A DNA stretch of 64,000 nt, from contig CANXME010002548.1 in assembly GCA_948144175.1 (NCBI GenBank), forward strand, positions 1 through 64,000, given 5' to 3'. Under the pieces are notes generated by a model. That model did no database searches and had not been told where the DNA came from. It was given only the letters and a program-made list of their open reading frames with translations. Below, piece by piece: positions 9,620 to 18,207 of the stretch (its first letter is position 1; each line of letters starts with the position of its first letter). A program made the position numbers and the translations under genes. The stretch is from Closterium sp. NIES-65. Lineage: Eukaryota > Streptophyta > Zygnematophyceae > Desmidiales > Closteriaceae.

Positions 9620-10547
9620 GGACTTGCCAAAAGAAAGTGCTTTCTCGCTACGCGATGACTTTCCAAAAGAAAGTGCTTTATCCTACAGATAAAGCGAAGC
9701 AAGGCGCGCAGCGGTGAGCAAAAAAAGCTTTGCTTGCGTGGCCTCCGGGTGAGCAAGCTTTGCTTGCGAAGGTTCGAAGAACTTGCTTTCTCGCTACGCG
9801 AGAAAGCAAGGCGCGCAGCGGTGAGCAAAAAAAAGCTTTGCTTGCGAAGGTGCGCAGCGGTGAGCTTGCGAAGCAAGCGTGGCCTCCGGGTGAGCAAGCT
9901 TTGCTTGCGAAGGAAGGACGGCACTTTTTGAAAGGGCTTTCTCGCGTAGCGAAAAGGAAGGAGCCTTGAATTTTCTTTAACAAATTGAATTTTACAATAA
10001 CTTAAACCAATTAAACAGCCGGCCAAGCATTGCGACAAAGTCGCTTAGAAAATCCGGCTGTATCGATTCGCAAGGAAAACTTTTAAAAGAAGAGGTTCAA
10101 ACAACTCCGCATTGTGAGGTCCCCTTCGACGGTGCGAAGCAGAAAAAAAATCTTTTTCTTACTTATTTTTTATTATGTCGGTTCTAAAAGAATGTCCGCA
10201 GTTCTCATAGCCGCAGAAAACTTGCATGTCTCCGTCGCAAGCTTTGCTTGCTCGGGTATTTCGCGCGCGTGATAATCCAAGTTCTTCGGCTTGCGAAACA
10301 AAAAAAGCGCAAGCTTTGCTTTTTGTTCGCTTGCGTAGCAAGTCTCCTTTTCTAAAAGTTGGCGGCAACAGTTGCCGCCAACGGCAACCTAAAGGAGACT
10401 CGAGCGAAGGCGGGGCAAAGAACGGCGGGGTGGCGATAGGTTGCGCCGGAGACGCAAGCTTTGCGCCTTCGGATACCTTCCCAATTCGATAGTTCTGACT
10501 TTAGCTTACGTGCCGTTCTGATCTTTAAAAATAGAAAAAATTTTGAA
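9620..10547 (+). repeat. Intergenic repeat array between cob and rps4
   Basis: Several copies of the GC-rich unit in direct orientation (9700-9965), including a near-exact copy of the one in the cob intron. These give spurious ORFs on both strands rich in LAKQAWPPGEQ. From 9965 to 10220 the DNA is more AT-rich with no gene. Palindromes resume to 10480, including GGCGGCAACAGTTGCCGCC. Confidence 0.8.
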
Positions 10548-11126
10548 ATGGCTTATTCCAAATTTAAAGTTTGTCGTCAAATATATGAAAATATATGGCA
10601 AACAAAAAAACTTACTCCGAAGCAACACACTTTAATTGGTAGATTAAAAAACAAGACAAATCGAAAGCAATCTGATTTTTCCATAAAATTACAACATATG
10701 AAAAAATTATCTCTTTTTTACGGCGTTAAGCCAAGCGTTTTGTCAAATCTTACAACTAGTTACTTGGATAAAAAAAAGAGCTTATTATTAAATCTTGAAA
10801 CAAGATTAGATGTAATTCTTGTTCGTATTAATTTCTGTTCTACTATTTTTACGGCAAGACAGTTAATAGCACATAGAAAAATTTGTGTGAATTTTCGGGT
10901 AGTAGACATACCTAGTGCTACTTTAGAAGCAGGCGATATTTTGTGCTGCGCACCCAGTCATTTGAATTTGCTTAGATCTATTATTAAGTTAAATCAAGAG
11001 AACAATCGAATTTATCCAAAAGTATCTCATATGGAAGTAAATTATAAAACATTGAACGCCGTTCTTTTATATGAACCCAATCAGATTCAGTTTCCTTACA
11101 AAATAGATCTAGATCTTTTATTTTAA
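10548..11126 (+). CDS. rps4: Ribosomal protein S4
   Basis: Small-subunit protein that binds 16S-like rRNA early in assembly. ATG at 10548 (MAYSKFKVCRQIYENIWQ) gives 192 aa. The frame is open further upstream, but only through repeat sequence. The C-terminal half contains a clear S4 RNA-binding domain: LETRLDVILVRINFCSTIFT, ARQLIAHRKICVNFRVVDIP and LEAGDIL. The N-terminal half is lysine-rich, as in other mitochondrial S4 proteins. Confidence 0.9.
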   Translation: MAYSKFKVCRQIYENIWQTKKLTPKQHTLIGRLKNKTNRKQSDFSIKLQHMKKLSLFYGVKPSVLSNLTTSYLDKKKSLLLNLETRLDVILVRINFCSTIFTARQLIAHRKICVNFRVVDIPSATLEAGDILCCAPSHLNLLRSIIKLNQENNRIYPKVSHMEVNYKTLNAVLLYEPNQIQFPYKIDLDLLF

Positions 11127-11648
11127 ATTTTCAAAAAAGTTCCCACAATTTGATTTGCTACGCACTTGGTAATGAAAAAAAAGACAAAAGAATCCAACTT
11201 TCAAGCGAACTTTGAACAATTTTTGAAAATTGTAGGATAGAACTGGAATCCAGCTTTTTTACATCGTAACTATGGGACATGTTGTGTCTTGGAACTCCTT
11301 CGGTTGCTTCGCAATTTTTGGCTCACCCGGAGGCCACGCAAGAAAAACTTGCTCGCCGTAGCGTGGTTTGCCAAAGCTGGTGCTCGCACCGAAGGCGCCT
11401 TCGCTTGCAAAGCAAGCTTTCCGTCGCAAACTTTGCTTGCTCGCTCTGACGAACCGAAACCTAAAGGTTCGAAGAACTTTCTCGTTACGCGATAAAAAAG
11501 TGCTTCCTTTCTCGTCTCGCTACGCGATAAAAAAAAAAGCAAGGCGCGCAGCGGTGAGAAAAAAGAAGGCTTCCTTGCGAAGGAAGAAAGGTTCTGCTCT
11601 CACTGACATCGGAATAAGTCTAATTTACTATAAGAAAAAAATAGATCT
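11127..11648 (+). repeat. Intergenic region with repeat units in both orientations
   Basis: About 160 nt of AT-rich sequence are followed by a reverse copy of the GC-rich unit (11301-11345, with GGCTCACCCGGAGGCCACGC) and a direct copy (11541-11590). No gene seen. Confidence 0.7.
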
Positions 11649-12395
11649 ATGCATTCTTCTTTAGAACTTATTTTTAAGGAAGCTCGAATCCGTGGAACCT
11701 ATGGTGCCCTTTGTCTTCTTGTAACATGTAGTTATTGTTATTGGTTTTCTGAATATTTGTTATTTATTTTAACTAAGCCTTTTCTTACAGTGGTCAAAGC
11801 AAACTCAAATTTTATATGTACTCAACTCACAGAATCCTTTAATACTTATATTACAACTTCTTTTTTACTATCCTTTTTTTTTTGTACACCATATTTACTA
11901 TATCAAATATGGTGTTTTTTCATCCCGAGTTGTAGCAAAACTCAAAGGTTACAACTATGGCGCGCAATTATCCTTAGTGTATCCGCTTTTTTGTTTGTCT
12001 TTTTACTAGTTTATTTGTGGATAATGCCTAATATTTGGTTTTTTTTATATAAGGTAAGTAGCTTCACAGTCTCACGAGGTCTCTTAACTATTCATCTACA
12101 GCCTAAAATATATGACTTTATTTTATTGACGTTACGTTTTTTGTTTATAGCTTCTTTGTGTTCACAAGTACCTGTATTTTTTATATGCTGTATAGAATAT
12201 AATTTTATTGATCTACAAGATTGCATCAAACATCGAAGAACATTCTTTGTCTTTTCTGCTATATTCGCAGCTTTAGTAACACCCCCGGATATTTGGTGCC
12301 AAATCGCAGCTTGGTTACCAATTTCTCTTTTAATTGAGATAACTATCTTTCTCGCCTTAATCCGAAACAAGTATAAGGCTTATCTTTTCTCATAG
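11649..12395 (+). CDS. tatC: Sec-independent translocase protein TatC (MttB/YMF16)
   Basis: Polytopic membrane protein of 248 aa, the mitochondrial homologue of bacterial TatC. It reads LEFR-like KEARIRGTYGALCLLV at the N-terminus, then FTQLTE-like FICTQLTESFNTYITTSFLL, SFFFCTPYLLYQIWCFFIPS and VTPPDIWCQIAAWLPISLLIE. The order and the six hydrophobic segments match plant MttB. It starts with a normal ATG, 24 codons or fewer from the repeat region. The role is inferred from homology; partner proteins are nuclear or unknown. Confidence 0.92.
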   Translation: MHSSLELIFKEARIRGTYGALCLLVTCSYCYWFSEYLLFILTKPFLTVVKANSNFICTQLTESFNTYITTSFLLSFFFCTPYLLYQIWCFFIPSCSKTQRLQLWRAIILSVSAFLFVFLLVYLWIMPNIWFFLYKVSSFTVSRGLLTIHLQPKIYDFILLTLRFLFIASLCSQVPVFFICCIEYNFIDLQDCIKHRRTFFVFSAIFAALVTPPDIWCQIAAWLPISLLIEITIFLALIRNKYKAYLFS

Positions 12396-13663
12396 TAACT
12401 AGAAATATTTCGTTGTAAGCTTTGCCAAATAAGAAAAGTTAAACAAGAACTTGAAATCCAGGTTCGCAGAAAGAAAGATAGGTTTACTAAAGGTTCTGCC
12501 AGGTTGCCATTGGGGGCAACGTTAGGGCAGCAAACCTAAACGTTAGGAGACCGCACCGCCGCGAATTTCCTTTTCCTAAAGGCGCCTTCGCTTGCAAAGC
12601 AAGCTCGCACCGAAGATCGGGAAGCGTGCGAGCTTGCTTTGCAAGCGAAACAAAACAAAAAGCCAAGCTTGCAAGCAAGCGAAGGATATCCGAAGGAAGT
12701 TCCGTCGCAAGCTTCTGCTTCGCTTGCATCATTATGCGTCTTCGCTTCGCGCCTAGAAATTAGCTTGCGTAGCCGTAAGAATAGAATGCCCCGCAGAAAA
12801 GCAACCAACTTTGCCTTCGGAAACAGCGCTTGCTTGCGTTCTGCGAACCGAGTTTAGGTGCGAGCTTGCGGGGGCAAGGCAAGCCTTCTGCGAATCTTTC
12901 TTCGGACCGTTTAGGACACTTGCGAAGCGTAGGTATCCTAAACGATTCGTCAGAGCGAACAAGCAAAGCTTGTTCACACGCTTCGCAACCTTCGGGCCGC
13001 CTTCGCTTGCTTCGCAAGTAAGGGGGAGGACCGACAAGCATCGTAAGCTCGCCTTTCGCTTGCTGCTGCACTGCAGCGCAGTCTTGGCAACTCTTATCTT
13101 AAGAGAGCCTATCTTATCTTAAAAGAGCCTAAAGGTTCGCTGACTCTAACGCCTTTAAGAAAGATAGGTAAGGGTGCGTTGCACACCTCCTTACGGAACG
13201 AGCAAGCGACAAAGTTCACCGAGACCTTGGTGCGTTAGGCACCGCAACGAAGCAGGGGGAGCAAGGTTCGCTAGAACGAGCTTGCAAAGCAAGCGAATTA
13301 CGAACGTAAGACTCTTATTAATTAATATGAATGAGGCAAGGGGCGTCAGAATCGTCCTTTCCGGAGTAGCGCTCGCGTCATTAGCGCATCATTTGCGGTC
13401 CGTTTAGGGGCGTAATACATATATAGCCGAAACATCACAGCACGAGGAATCTTAAACTAGCGCGAAGAACTTGCTTCGCAAGCGAAACATTATCTTTCCA
13501 AGATTAGAAGTTTACTAGTTTCCTAGAAATGAAAGTAACTGAATCCTTGGTGTTACTAGGTATTTAGTACACATCAGTTGCTATGAAGATTTCGTCTTTA
13601 TGGCAACATCTGCTGGGCAACTCACGGAACCTATTCCTTTTCGATAAAATAAAGCAAACAAAC
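12396..13663 (+). repeat. Intergenic repeat-rich region
   Basis: No gene recognised. Dense GC-rich palindromes from 12480 to 13420 share units with other intergenic regions (GCTCGCTCTGACGAAC-type, TTCGCTTGC-type). The last 240 nt before trnR are AT-rich. Confidence 0.7.
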
Positions 13664-13736
13664 GCATGCTACAGGATTCGAACCTGTGACCTTCAACTTA
13701 GAAGGTTGTTGCTCTATCCAACTGAGCTAAGAATGC
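13664..13736 (-). tRNA. trnR(ucu): tRNA-Arg(UCU)
   Basis: The minus strand folds as a cloverleaf: acceptor GCATTCT/AGCATGC with one mismatch, D arm TAGCTCAGTTGGATAGAGC, anticodon loop CTTCTAA with TCT, and T arm ACAGGTTCGAATCCTGT. 73 nt. Confidence 0.93.
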
Positions 13737-13920
13737 ACTTATCTTTAAGTTACTTTTTTGTTACTTAGATAGATTGAAAAAAAAGATTTCAATTTATTGT
13801 ATTTGATTCGCGTCTAACAATTTTCTTTTAGCCTGTTAGTTGTTTAGTAGATAAAAGCGTAGCTGAGTACAAAGTTGGCATTTGGATGAAAGATCATCGG
13901 TGCCTCTTTTTTTTTTTTAA

Positions 13921-14003
13921 GGGAGAGTGGCTGAGTGGTTAAAAGCGACAGACTGTAAATCTGTTGAAAGTCTTCTACGTAGGTTCGAATCCTGCCTCTC
14001 CCA
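13921..14003 (+). tRNA. trnY(gua): tRNA-Tyr(GUA)
   Basis: Acceptor GGGAGAG/CTCTCCC, D arm GGCTGAGTGGTTAAAAGC, anticodon stem CAGA/TCTG with loop CTGTAAA (GTA), a long variable arm and T arm TAGGTTCGAATCCTG. The long variable arm fits a bacterial-type tRNA-Tyr. Confidence 0.95.
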
Positions 14004-15650
14004 GTGTTTTAAACTAGGATACTTTGCTTTTATGAGGACCCAAAAGTAAATAAGTCTTTAAATTCCGAACCCGCAACTAGACTTTTCATTAACCACTGGA
14101 TTCTATAGGAGCCTTGTTTTTCAAGAGCTAAAAAATCAAAAAAGAATATCCGTAGGTGCGAAGGAAATGTCCGAATGCAAATTTATCCGACCCCTAAAGC
14201 TTCGTTAGAAGCTTCGCAAGTCTCCGTCACCTAAGAATAGTTTAATGTCGCTTCCGGTCCTTGTAGGAAACCTACAAGCAGAACTCACTTCCGCCCCAAC
14301 TGGCGCCTTCCGTGTTAGCTTTAAACTGGGCGCAACACATACTTGCGTACGTTTTTATGCGTGTAGAACCCCAACGCAAACTGCAAACAACGCGAAGCGT
14401 GCGAGCAGCCAAAGCTTGCAATGGCAAAAGCGTGCAAGCTTGCATCGCTTGCCAAGGAAGCTTATAACACAACCTAGCTTCCTTGGCAAGCGATGGGCAA
14501 AACGTCGGAGCAAGCCAAGCAAGCGCCTAAGAATGGAATGCCCGCGAGATAATAGTTTAAAGCAAGCTCGTTCTAGCGAACCTTCCCCCTTCAAAGATAA
14601 CGAGCGCTTGCGAAGCCCCCCGAGCAAGCTTTGCTCGTTATCTTTGAAGGGGGGCTCTTTCTTTAGAGTCACGCAGTTTAAAGCTCACACGTTAGGTATC
14701 CTATGGAGACGCAAGGAAGGAAGGATCGGCAGCGTAAGCGAAGGTCTCCTATTCGTCAGAGCGAGCCAGCGGGTGCTGGCGACGGAGACGCAAGCCAAGC
14801 AACCCCGCGGCGCTTCAAGCCTTTAGGTTTGAGCAGGGGGGCGAAGGAGCGCAAGCTCGCACGCTGCATCAGAGTAAGCATTGGTTCGCTAGAAGAAGGT
14901 TGCATGGGGTATGCGCGTTTTTTTTACTGCCCCGTCGAAGAGCTTGCATTTTCTTTTTATGCGCTTTCGCCTACCCAACTTAGGTTCGTTAGTTATTATG
15001 TATGCCACGAAGTTTTTTCACTTGCTTTAAAGCGAAACACATAAGCTTGTTTTTCACTATGCGAAAGACAAACTTGCATGCATTTAATAATGCATGCGAG
15101 CGCATATAATTTTTCGCAGAAAAGATGCTTTGCATTGAGCTTGCATATTCCTGGTGTTCAATGCAAAGCATGCTTCTTCTAACGAACCATACATGCAAGC
15201 TTTTCTGCTTTTTCTTTCGCAAGCTTTGCTTGCTCACACGGCCCGAGCCTTGCGCATGATTATGAGCAAGCTTATGTCTTTCAGCGCGTGGATGTTACTG
15301 TGCAAGCAAGCTCACATGCTTCGCATTTCGCACACGTTTTCGCTTCGCGCCTTAATTTAATAATGCAAGCGAAAGATACGAAGCAGTTGCTTGCCTTATT
15401 GTGGTGCAAAATATTCGCCGGCGAAAGATGCGCAGCATTTGCATTAAATTAGTGCGAAACATTCCAAAACATGCGAAGCACTTATTATTTAGACTCAACT
15501 TCAACTTGTAGGCTGCCGCCCAAGGCGCGCAGCGGTGAGCAAGCAAAGCTTGCGTGGCCTCCGGGTGAGCCAAAAATTGCGGGGGCAAGCGAAGGCGCTT
15601 CGCGGTGAGCAAGCTTTGCTTGCGAAGGAAAAACTACTGAAAATCTATTT
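14004..15650 (+). repeat. Intergenic region of large hairpins and repeats
   Basis: No gene found. Two large perfect inverted repeats stand out: arms 14443-14462/14476-14495 (20 bp) and 14585-14604/14634-14653 (20 bp). A full-length copy of the GC-rich unit lies at 15521-15630, closely matching 128-245. The ORFs here are repeat translations. Confidence 0.7.
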
Positions 15651-15720
15651 GGGAGAGTGGCCGAGTTGTAAAAAGTAAGGCTCGTCGGAGTATTTAAAAA
15701 GTAGAATCGAACCCTCTCCC
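15651..15720 (+). pseudogene. tRNA-like remnant
   Basis: A 7-bp acceptor GGGAGAG/CTCTCCC and the D-arm-like GTGGCCGAGT are intact and identical or close to trnY/trnS type genes. The anticodon arm cannot be folded with a clear anticodon, and the T arm is eroded (AGAATCGAACC). Probably a decayed copy of trnY or a class II serine tRNA. Confidence 0.5.
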
Positions 15721-15739
15721 TGCGTAAAGTAAAAAAAAA

Positions 15740-15759
15740 TTATCCTTTCATTGAATTAA
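15740..15759 (-). CDS. nad4L: NADH dehydrogenase subunit 4L, exon 2 (20 nt)
   Basis: On the minus strand TT AAT TCA ATG AAA GGA TAA completes the usual Nad4L ending: joined to exon 1 it gives AVEFINSMKG and stop. The total is 303 nt, 100 aa, exactly the normal Nad4L length. The preceding intron ends CTCTAT. Confidence 0.85.
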
Positions 15760-17441
15760 ATAGAGTCAAAAAAATATTCCTAAAAGTTCTCGAAGGTAGC
15801 TTCACTTTTCCGATCGGACAGCGCTACGTAAGTTGTCTTTCGGTTTATTTATAGTGCTCTCCGAACCGTACAAGATAGTCACCCATCATACGGCTCACTA
15901 GTCTAGCTTATTAATCTTTCGTTTTTTTTTCTAGGATCGAAGATTTTAATTTAAAGATTTTTGCACCTAGGCACAAAAATACAACACTTTACTTTATAGT
16001 GTTATTCCATTTTCTTTATGAGCTGTTAATACAAAAAAAATCTCTATGGGGTAGGCTCGGGGCAGTAAAATTTTTTAGCTTTTTCCAATTGAGCTTAAGT
16101 ATCTTATTGTACATAGCTTTATAGAATAGATAAAGTGACTGACTTGTATTCAGACCTCCTAGTAGAGAGATTTGTTCTCGAGTTCGTGGTTGCTGCTATG
16201 CACCCCAGAGTTTCGAACTTTCTATAAAAAACAGACAAAGCTGGAATAACGCACTATCGAAGTAGGTCCCCAGAAAGAAAAAAACTAGAAGTATCCTGTT
16301 CAAAGTATTTTCAAGTTCTTCATACTTTAACTCTGAGGAGCCTAAAGACTCTACCTTATTGTTCCAAAGGTTTCTCAGTCTAAGCTAAAACGATTAGATT
16401 TCTTCCCTTATTTTTTTTGCTTACCTTTTACAAGGAACCTTTCGGTTAAGCCAGTACTATAAATCCTCTGACTTCATTAAACTAACCCATCTCCTGGTGT
16501 TGCTAGACGGGGGGCTTGCGTAGTATCCTAGGCAAGTTCTTCGAACCTCCTTCGCTTGCTTCGCAATTTTTGGCTCACCCGGAGGCCACGCAATCAAAGC
16601 AAGCGGTGCGTTACGGCGCATAATCTAATCATGCGCCGCCTGATAGGATACCTCGCGAAGCAAGTAAGAATGATCTCACCGTTAGTACCTGCAGTACGAC
16701 TTAGTTTACTTGGAGATGTCATGTTGTACCCTGTTCCAATAAAGGTTATCTGTCATGCACTGCGCGCCTGATCGTTATTTATCACCGTCAAGTACGTGAC
16801 TTTCTTGCATAAGATTTTCTAAAAAAAAAGAAATTTGCAGTAACTTTAAAGCAATCGCAATTCCATGGATATTCTTTTAATCAAGATAAGTTCTTCAAGT
16901 GTGTGTATAAAGGTCCACCAGATTCCGAAGGAAGAAGCTTTGCCGAAGAACGCTTGCTTTGCAAGCTCGATGCTCCGCGCGTTAGAATTTTGCTTGCATT
17001 ATTATGCCGAATGCCCCGAAGATAAAGATAACAAGCGCAGCGAAGCAAACCCCGAAACACATACAGCTTGCACATAATCATGCGCGAAACACATGCAACT
17101 TGCTACGCGAGTTTTTCGAACGTTTAGCACCTAAGGTGGAGCTATAGTAAGATTTATCGCATATTGATTTACTTGAAGGCTTTGCTTCGCAAACAAAATA
17201 TCTTGCAAGATTCTTTTTTTTTGTTTTTAACTATTTGTAGCTTTTTAAGCAATAGGCACGCAGTGGGCCGAAAGATACTTTGATTTGTGATAAGCTCATC
17301 TCTAAGCAAATTCGTTTCTAAATTTTAGAGTTACCAGTCATGTTATGGACAACTGGTTCTAACAACATGCTTTTTTTTCCAACCCTCACAGGTTATGGAT
17401 AAGTTGCGTGTACACTGCAGGTGCTTTACACACGGTCGCCC
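15760..17441 (-). other. Group II intron in nad4L, 1682 nt, no ORF
   Basis: Begins GGGCGACC, a variant of the GTGYG consensus, and ends CTCTAT. Domain V is at 15863-15896, about 100 nt before the 3' exon. The insertion is after coding nucleotide 283, which I recall as the site of the liverwort intron nad4Li283g2. GC-rich palindromes are inserted at about 16500-16680 and 16920-17130. No maturase ORF. Confidence 0.85.
15863..15896 (-). other. Group II intron domain V (nad4L intron)
   Basis: A 34-nt hairpin opening GAGCCGTA and closing TACGGTTC on the minus strand. It is nearly the same as domain V of the cox2 intron. Confidence 0.9.
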
Positions 17442-17724
17442 TAAATTCGACTGCGATGGTACCTCGTATTCGAAAAGTTATAACTAAAATAGCTAAACCA
17501 ATAGCTGATTCAGCAGCAGCCACTGTTAAAATAAACAAAGCAAATAATTGCCCCATCATGTCATCTAAATAGACAGAAAAGACTAAAAAATTCAGATTAA
17601 CTGCCAATAGCATTAATTCTATTGACATTAACATTATAAGTACATTTTTACGATTTAAGAAGATACCCCAGATACCTAAAAGAAATAGAATCATTGAAAA
17701 GGTTAAATATTTAACTAGATCCAT
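17442..17724 (-). CDS. nad4L: NADH dehydrogenase subunit 4L, exon 1
   Basis: Small complex I membrane subunit with three helices. Starts [17 protein letters not shown] and includes [20 protein letters not shown] and [18 protein letters not shown], with the conserved Glu in each of two helices. 283 nt, ending GTC GAA TTT A. Reading straight on would add a foreign tail ([10 protein letters not shown]...), which is intron. The only complex I gene here on the minus strand of the unique region. Confidence 0.95.
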
Positions 17725-18137
17725 AAGCTGCTTTTTTTTCTTTAAACCTAATGCGCTGAAACGCTTCGCGCGTATTTATAATTTTCTTTTTTAAAGAAAA
17801 TTATAAAGTGATTCTTTTTACAAGTGCTAAGCGGCAGAAATGAAAAGGCTTATTCTGCTTCAGTCAGGCGCTGATTGAAAAATTATCTGTGTTATTAAGA
17901 TAAACTAAAATACCCACAACTCGGCCACAAATCCGAAGTTTATTAGTCATTTTCGAAGAAATCATGACCTGCCGGTCTCGTGGTAAAAAAAAAATAATAA
18001 TAAAGTTAAATACATTGTTTAATTTAAATTATTTAAGTATTTTAAGTATTTATGGTTTTCAACTATTTAGTTATTAAGTATTTTTGACTAGATTAGATGA
18101 ATTTTTGACTAGATTAGATGAATCTAACCAAATTAAT
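17725..18137. other. AT-rich spacer at the outer end of the visible inverted repeat
   Basis: Contains a perfect 13-bp AT-rich hairpin with 3-nt loop at 17777-17805 and a 21-bp tandem duplication at 18081-18122. The window-visible inverted repeat begins at 17942, but only because the window ends at 64000. Confidence 0.7.
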
Positions 18138-18207
18138 GCTTGTAGTTCAATTGGATAGAACACCAAACTTCGGATTTGGGGGTTGAGAGTTCAAATCTTT
18201 CCAAGCA
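18138..18207 (+). tRNA. trnR(ucg): tRNA-Arg(UCG)
   Basis: Acceptor GCTTGTA/TCCAAGC with one mismatch, D arm TAGTTCAATTGGATAGAAC, anticodon stem CCAAA/TTTGG with loop CTTCGGA (TCG), and T arm GAGAGTTCAAATCTTTC. Second copy at 63735-63804. Confidence 0.88.

Noticed and set aside
9700..9965. CRISPR-like array
   Set aside because: The copies are irregularly spaced, themselves palindromic, lack unique spacers of equal size and are dispersed across the genome.
9616..10038. ORFs of 65-140 aa on both strands rich in AWPPGEQ and its reverse
   Set aside because: They are translations of the GC-rich repeat units, which are open in several frames. The same peptides recur wherever the repeat occurs.
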